Part shown: positions 6,689 through 7,775 of the stretch, one piece after another
Layout of the letters: each line of letters begins with the position of its first letter
Numbering within the stretch: the stretch's first letter is position 1
NCBI GenBank assembly: GCA_009773075.1
Contig: WOUX01000081.1
Location: 1-7,775, forward strand
Origin: a bacterium
GTDB taxonomy: Bacteria; Desulfobacterota; UBA8473
Length of the DNA stretch: 7,775 nucleotides
Direction: 5' to 3'
Translations under genes and position numbers: made by a program
Notes under the pieces: model-generated
The model's input: the letters and a program-made list of their open reading frames with translations, nothing else
What the model was told of the DNA's origin: nothing
Database searches by the model: none

Positions 6689-6716
6689 ACCTGCCCCTTA
6701 CTACTGACCACTGCCT
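6689..6716 (+). repeat. Degenerate 7-nt repeats (ACTGACC type)
   Basis: The units ACCTGCC, CCTTACT, ACTGACC and ACTGCCT follow each other in 7-nt register. Only the last two are close to each other, so this is the weakest of the three heptad runs in the window, and low complexity alone could explain it. Confidence 0.3.
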
Positions 6717-6787
6717 GCTATAATTCACCATGTACCTGAATATCTCCCGCTCTTTGGCGTATACTGTGTGAGGATATACCAACCTCA

Positions 6788-6823
6788 TTTACCTTCCTTA
6801 TGGTCGCCATAGGTAAAGGTAAA
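6788..6823. repeat. Long imperfect hairpin, 8 bp plus 7 bp around a TCG loop
   Basis: TTTACCTT (6788-6795) pairs perfectly with AAGGTAAA (6816-6823). After a small internal loop, CTTATGG (6797-6803) pairs with CCATAGG (6807-6813) with one G-T pair, closing on TCG. No T-run follows on either strand, so it is not a standard terminator. It lies about 220 bp upstream of the ligase start. Confidence 0.45.
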
Positions 6824-7028
6824 GCCTCCTATTATTAGTACTCATTAAAAGGATTTTGAAAAAGTATCCCTCGTAAGGATTTTATAGATTTTTTGGGGGA
6901 TCCACCTTAGCGAGTAGAATTATGGAAAATTTAAGTACTTGAACTCTAAGGAAGAGTTAACCTATTGAAAAATAACAGATGGCTTTGACACCATAGAGTC
7001 TTTACTACCTGCATAGGAGGATGGACAT

Positions 7029-7058
7029 TGGAATAGTAGGTTTCATTCCGCTATTCCA
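7029..7058. repeat. 8-bp inverted repeat TGGAATAG / CTATTCCA
   Basis: Perfect 8-bp arms at 7029-7036 and 7051-7058 enclose 14 nt that contain a further competing ATTCC. It is part of the run of inverted repeats in this gene-free gap. No function can be assigned. Confidence 0.4.
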
Positions 7059-7091
7059 TTATACCAATTGTAAGTGGAACGAACTAAGTTC

Positions 7092-7121
7092 AAAATTGGC
7101 AGGGTATTAATACCCTGCCAA
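7092..7121 (-). terminator. Perfect 26-bp palindrome, likely terminator for the 137-residue gene
   Basis: The half-site TTGGCAGGGTATT (7096-7108) is followed at once by its exact complement (7109-7121). Read on the minus strand, the palindrome is followed by TTTTG, so it fits an intrinsic terminator about 80 nt beyond the stop of the minus-strand gene ending at 7202. The plus strand has no T-run after it. A dyad this perfect could also be a protein-binding operator. Confidence 0.55.
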
Positions 7122-7134
7122 CGGAGTATCCTTT

Positions 7135-7163
7135 ATATAAATAGGAGCAATGCCTATTTATAT
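7135..7163. repeat. 11-bp AT-rich hairpin between the 137-residue gene and its terminator
   Basis: ATATAAATAGG (7135-7145) and CCTATTTATAT (7153-7163) are exact complements around the 7-nt loop AGCAATG. There is no T-run on either side. It sits 38 nt beyond the stop of the minus-strand gene, so it would lie in the 3' untranslated part of that transcript, where it could protect RNA ends. Confidence 0.5.
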
Positions 7164-7201
7164 GTTATTGCCTTGCTTCCAATAAAGGGTAAAAGTTTAG
7201 G

Positions 7202-7615
7202 CTAAGATTCAAACTCCTTCAGAATATCAGAAACCTTAAAAGCGACATATTTGATCTTGAATCTGTTAAGCTCCTTAATGTTGTGATAGGAGTTAAGACT
7301 GTCTTCATCAATGATAAGCGAGGGGATAATATCCATTATGGGTACACCTTTATCTTCGGCGTACCTCTTAGCCCAAAGGGATACATCCCTGAGTCCAAAG
7401 AAAGGGCTCTGTTTGTAATTTATCTTAACGATGTAATCTCTTCCTTCTGTGTCAGCAAATATCATATCTGTACGAACACCACGGGCACTAGTAAGTTTAT
7501 AATCAGTCACCAATGTGTCCCGATTAATCTTAACACCTAAGTACTTTTCAACCAGTTCCGGTTTCCTCTGAAAAAGTTTAATCACGTCCTCCCATTTAAT
7601 CTCTTCTTCTTTCAT
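7202..7615 (-). CDS. Unknown 137-residue protein, possibly a decayed PD-(D/E)XK-fold protein
   Basis: Not recognised with confidence. It is a soluble, charged protein with no signal peptide or membrane segment. The N-terminal third (MKEEEIKWEDVIKLFQRKPELVEKYLG) is helical. The centre (R48-TDMIFAD-TEGRDYIVKINYK68) resembles the beta-hairpin core of NucS/RecB-like nucleases, where D-x(n)-E-x-K is expected after a GR-D-x-G turn. D50 fits the first Asp, but K64 and N66 stand where Glu and Lys should be, so a catalytic site would be lost. The rest (RDVSLWAKRYAEDKG, then IIPSLIID) fits the helix-strand order of that fold. The start at 7615 has AGGAGG (complement of 7621-7626) 5 nt upstream. The gene is probably real; the fold assignment is inference. 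Confidence 0.7.
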   Translation of the reverse strand: MKEEEIKWEDVIKLFQRKPELVEKYLGVKINRDTLVTDYKLTSARGVRTDMIFADTEGRDYIVKINYKQSPFFGLRDVSLWAKRYAEDKGVPIMDIIPSLIIDEDSLNSYHNIKELNRFKIKYVAFKVSDILKEFES

Positions 7616-7775
7616 CTACTCCTCCTCCATTTTGACTTTAAAGAGGCTCTCATCCTCTTCTCTCTCCTTTACCACTGATTTGAGATGCCTTATGTAAATA
7701 AGGGAGTTAAATACTTCAGCATAAATAAAGGATACCCCCACCTTCAGGTGAGGGTATCCTTATATGTTTCGCTCT
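7616..7775 (-). CDS. Possible C-terminal end of a gene entering from the right edge
   Basis: On the minus strand a frame is open from the window edge to TAG at 7616-7618, 52 codons, ending KEREEDESLFKVKMEEE. Its stop directly abuts the ATG of the next gene and its last codons contain that gene's ribosome site, a common operon arrangement. Against it, a strong terminator-like hairpin (7728-7761) falls inside the frame and no family is recognisable. Fifty-two open codons can arise by chance. Confidence 0.3.
7719..7761 (-). terminator. Terminator-like hairpin at the right edge
   Basis: The arms at 7728-7742 (AAGGATACCCCCACC) and 7747-7761 (GGTGAGGGTATCCTT) pair over 15 bp with a single C-A mismatch around a TTCA loop. 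On the minus strand the stem is followed by a T-rich stretch (TATTTAT); the plus strand has a poorer TATATGTTTC. It most likely ends a minus-strand transcript coming from beyond the window, which would make 7616-7727 a spacer in front of the 137-residue gene. Confidence 0.5.

Larger units (their letters stand above)
6568..7201. other. Gene-poor 630-bp spacer rich in inverted repeats
   Basis: No convincing gene lies here. The stretch holds a promoter for the ligase gene (6637-6664), a degenerate heptad run (6689-6716), and hairpins at 6788-6823, 6942-6958 (6-bp arms AACTCT/AGAGTT), 7029-7058, 7096-7121 and 7135-7163. Two short minus-strand frames were seen (6648-6788, 46 codons, and an overlapping 30-codon frame from ATG 6810) and one on plus (7021-7110, 29 codons with AGGAGG touching its ATG). 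None is recognisable as a known protein. Decayed genes or a structured non-coding RNA are both possible. Confidence 0.5.

Noticed and set aside
6648..6788. Minus-strand 46-codon frame (MRLVYPHTVYAKER start) with AAGGAAGG upstream
   Set aside because: Its second half is simply the complement of the degenerate heptad run, no family is recognisable, and the ligase promoter lies at its end. It may be a gene remnant but is not supported as a gene.
7021..7110. Plus-strand 29-codon frame beginning MDIGIVGF with AGGAGG
   Set aside because: The ribosome site touches the ATG with no spacing, the frame spans an inverted repeat, and its stop lies in the 26-bp palindrome; most likely chance.
6568..7201. 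tRNA, rRNA, CRISPR or insertion sequence in the large spacer
   Set aside because: No cloverleaf with a GGTTCRANYCC arm, no regularly spaced direct repeats, and no transposase fragment or matching terminal inverted repeats were found.

Overview
The window is a moderate-GC bacterial chromosome segment. Protein styles (an acyl-CoA-ligase-like protein of the PaaK family, a short GrpE, a half-zinc-finger DnaJ, ClpB and CcdA) and heavy use of AGG/AGA/ATA codons suggest a Desulfobacterota-like (former Deltaproteobacteria) anaerobe. This placement is inference from family resemblance; no marker gene here proves it.

Left part, plus strand (94-4233): a chaperone operon. A terminator-like hairpin (45-82) separates whatever lies upstream from a GrpE-like gene (94-525), a DnaJ-family gene (586-1617) and full-length clpB (1621-4233). 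dnaJ and clpB are 3 nt apart and probably translationally coupled. DnaK is absent. The GrpE-like protein stops exactly where the DnaK-contacting beta-domain should start, and the DnaJ has only two of the four classical zinc-finger repeats. The set looks like an accessory branch feeding substrates to the ClpB disaggregase rather than the main DnaK-DnaJ-GrpE system.

Middle, plus strand (4234-5268): after an AGGCTGA-type heptad repeat that includes the clpB stop codon comes a small gene that conventional start rules miss. It encodes a 58-residue Cys-rich protein (4323-4499) with a B-box-like CxxHP...C...CxxC zinc-binding pattern, an AGGAGG at ideal distance, and CTG as the only plausible start. 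It is followed by ccdA (4528-5268), a membrane thiol-disulfide electron carrier.

Right part, minus strand (5379-7775): a PaaK-like CoA ligase gene (5379-6567) is broken by an out-of-frame internal deletion. It has a good sigma-70-type promoter at 6637-6664. A gene-poor stretch of about 630 bp (6568-7201) carries a notable density of inverted repeats, including a perfect 26-bp palindrome. It is followed by an unknown 137-residue protein (7202-7615) that may be a decayed PD-(D/E)XK-fold protein. A possible C-terminal end of another gene (7616-7775) conflicts with a strong terminator-like hairpin at the window edge.

The points most worth checking are the CTG-started B-box protein, the beta-domain-less GrpE in a dnaK-free chaperone operon, the broken ligase, and the inverted-repeat-rich gap.
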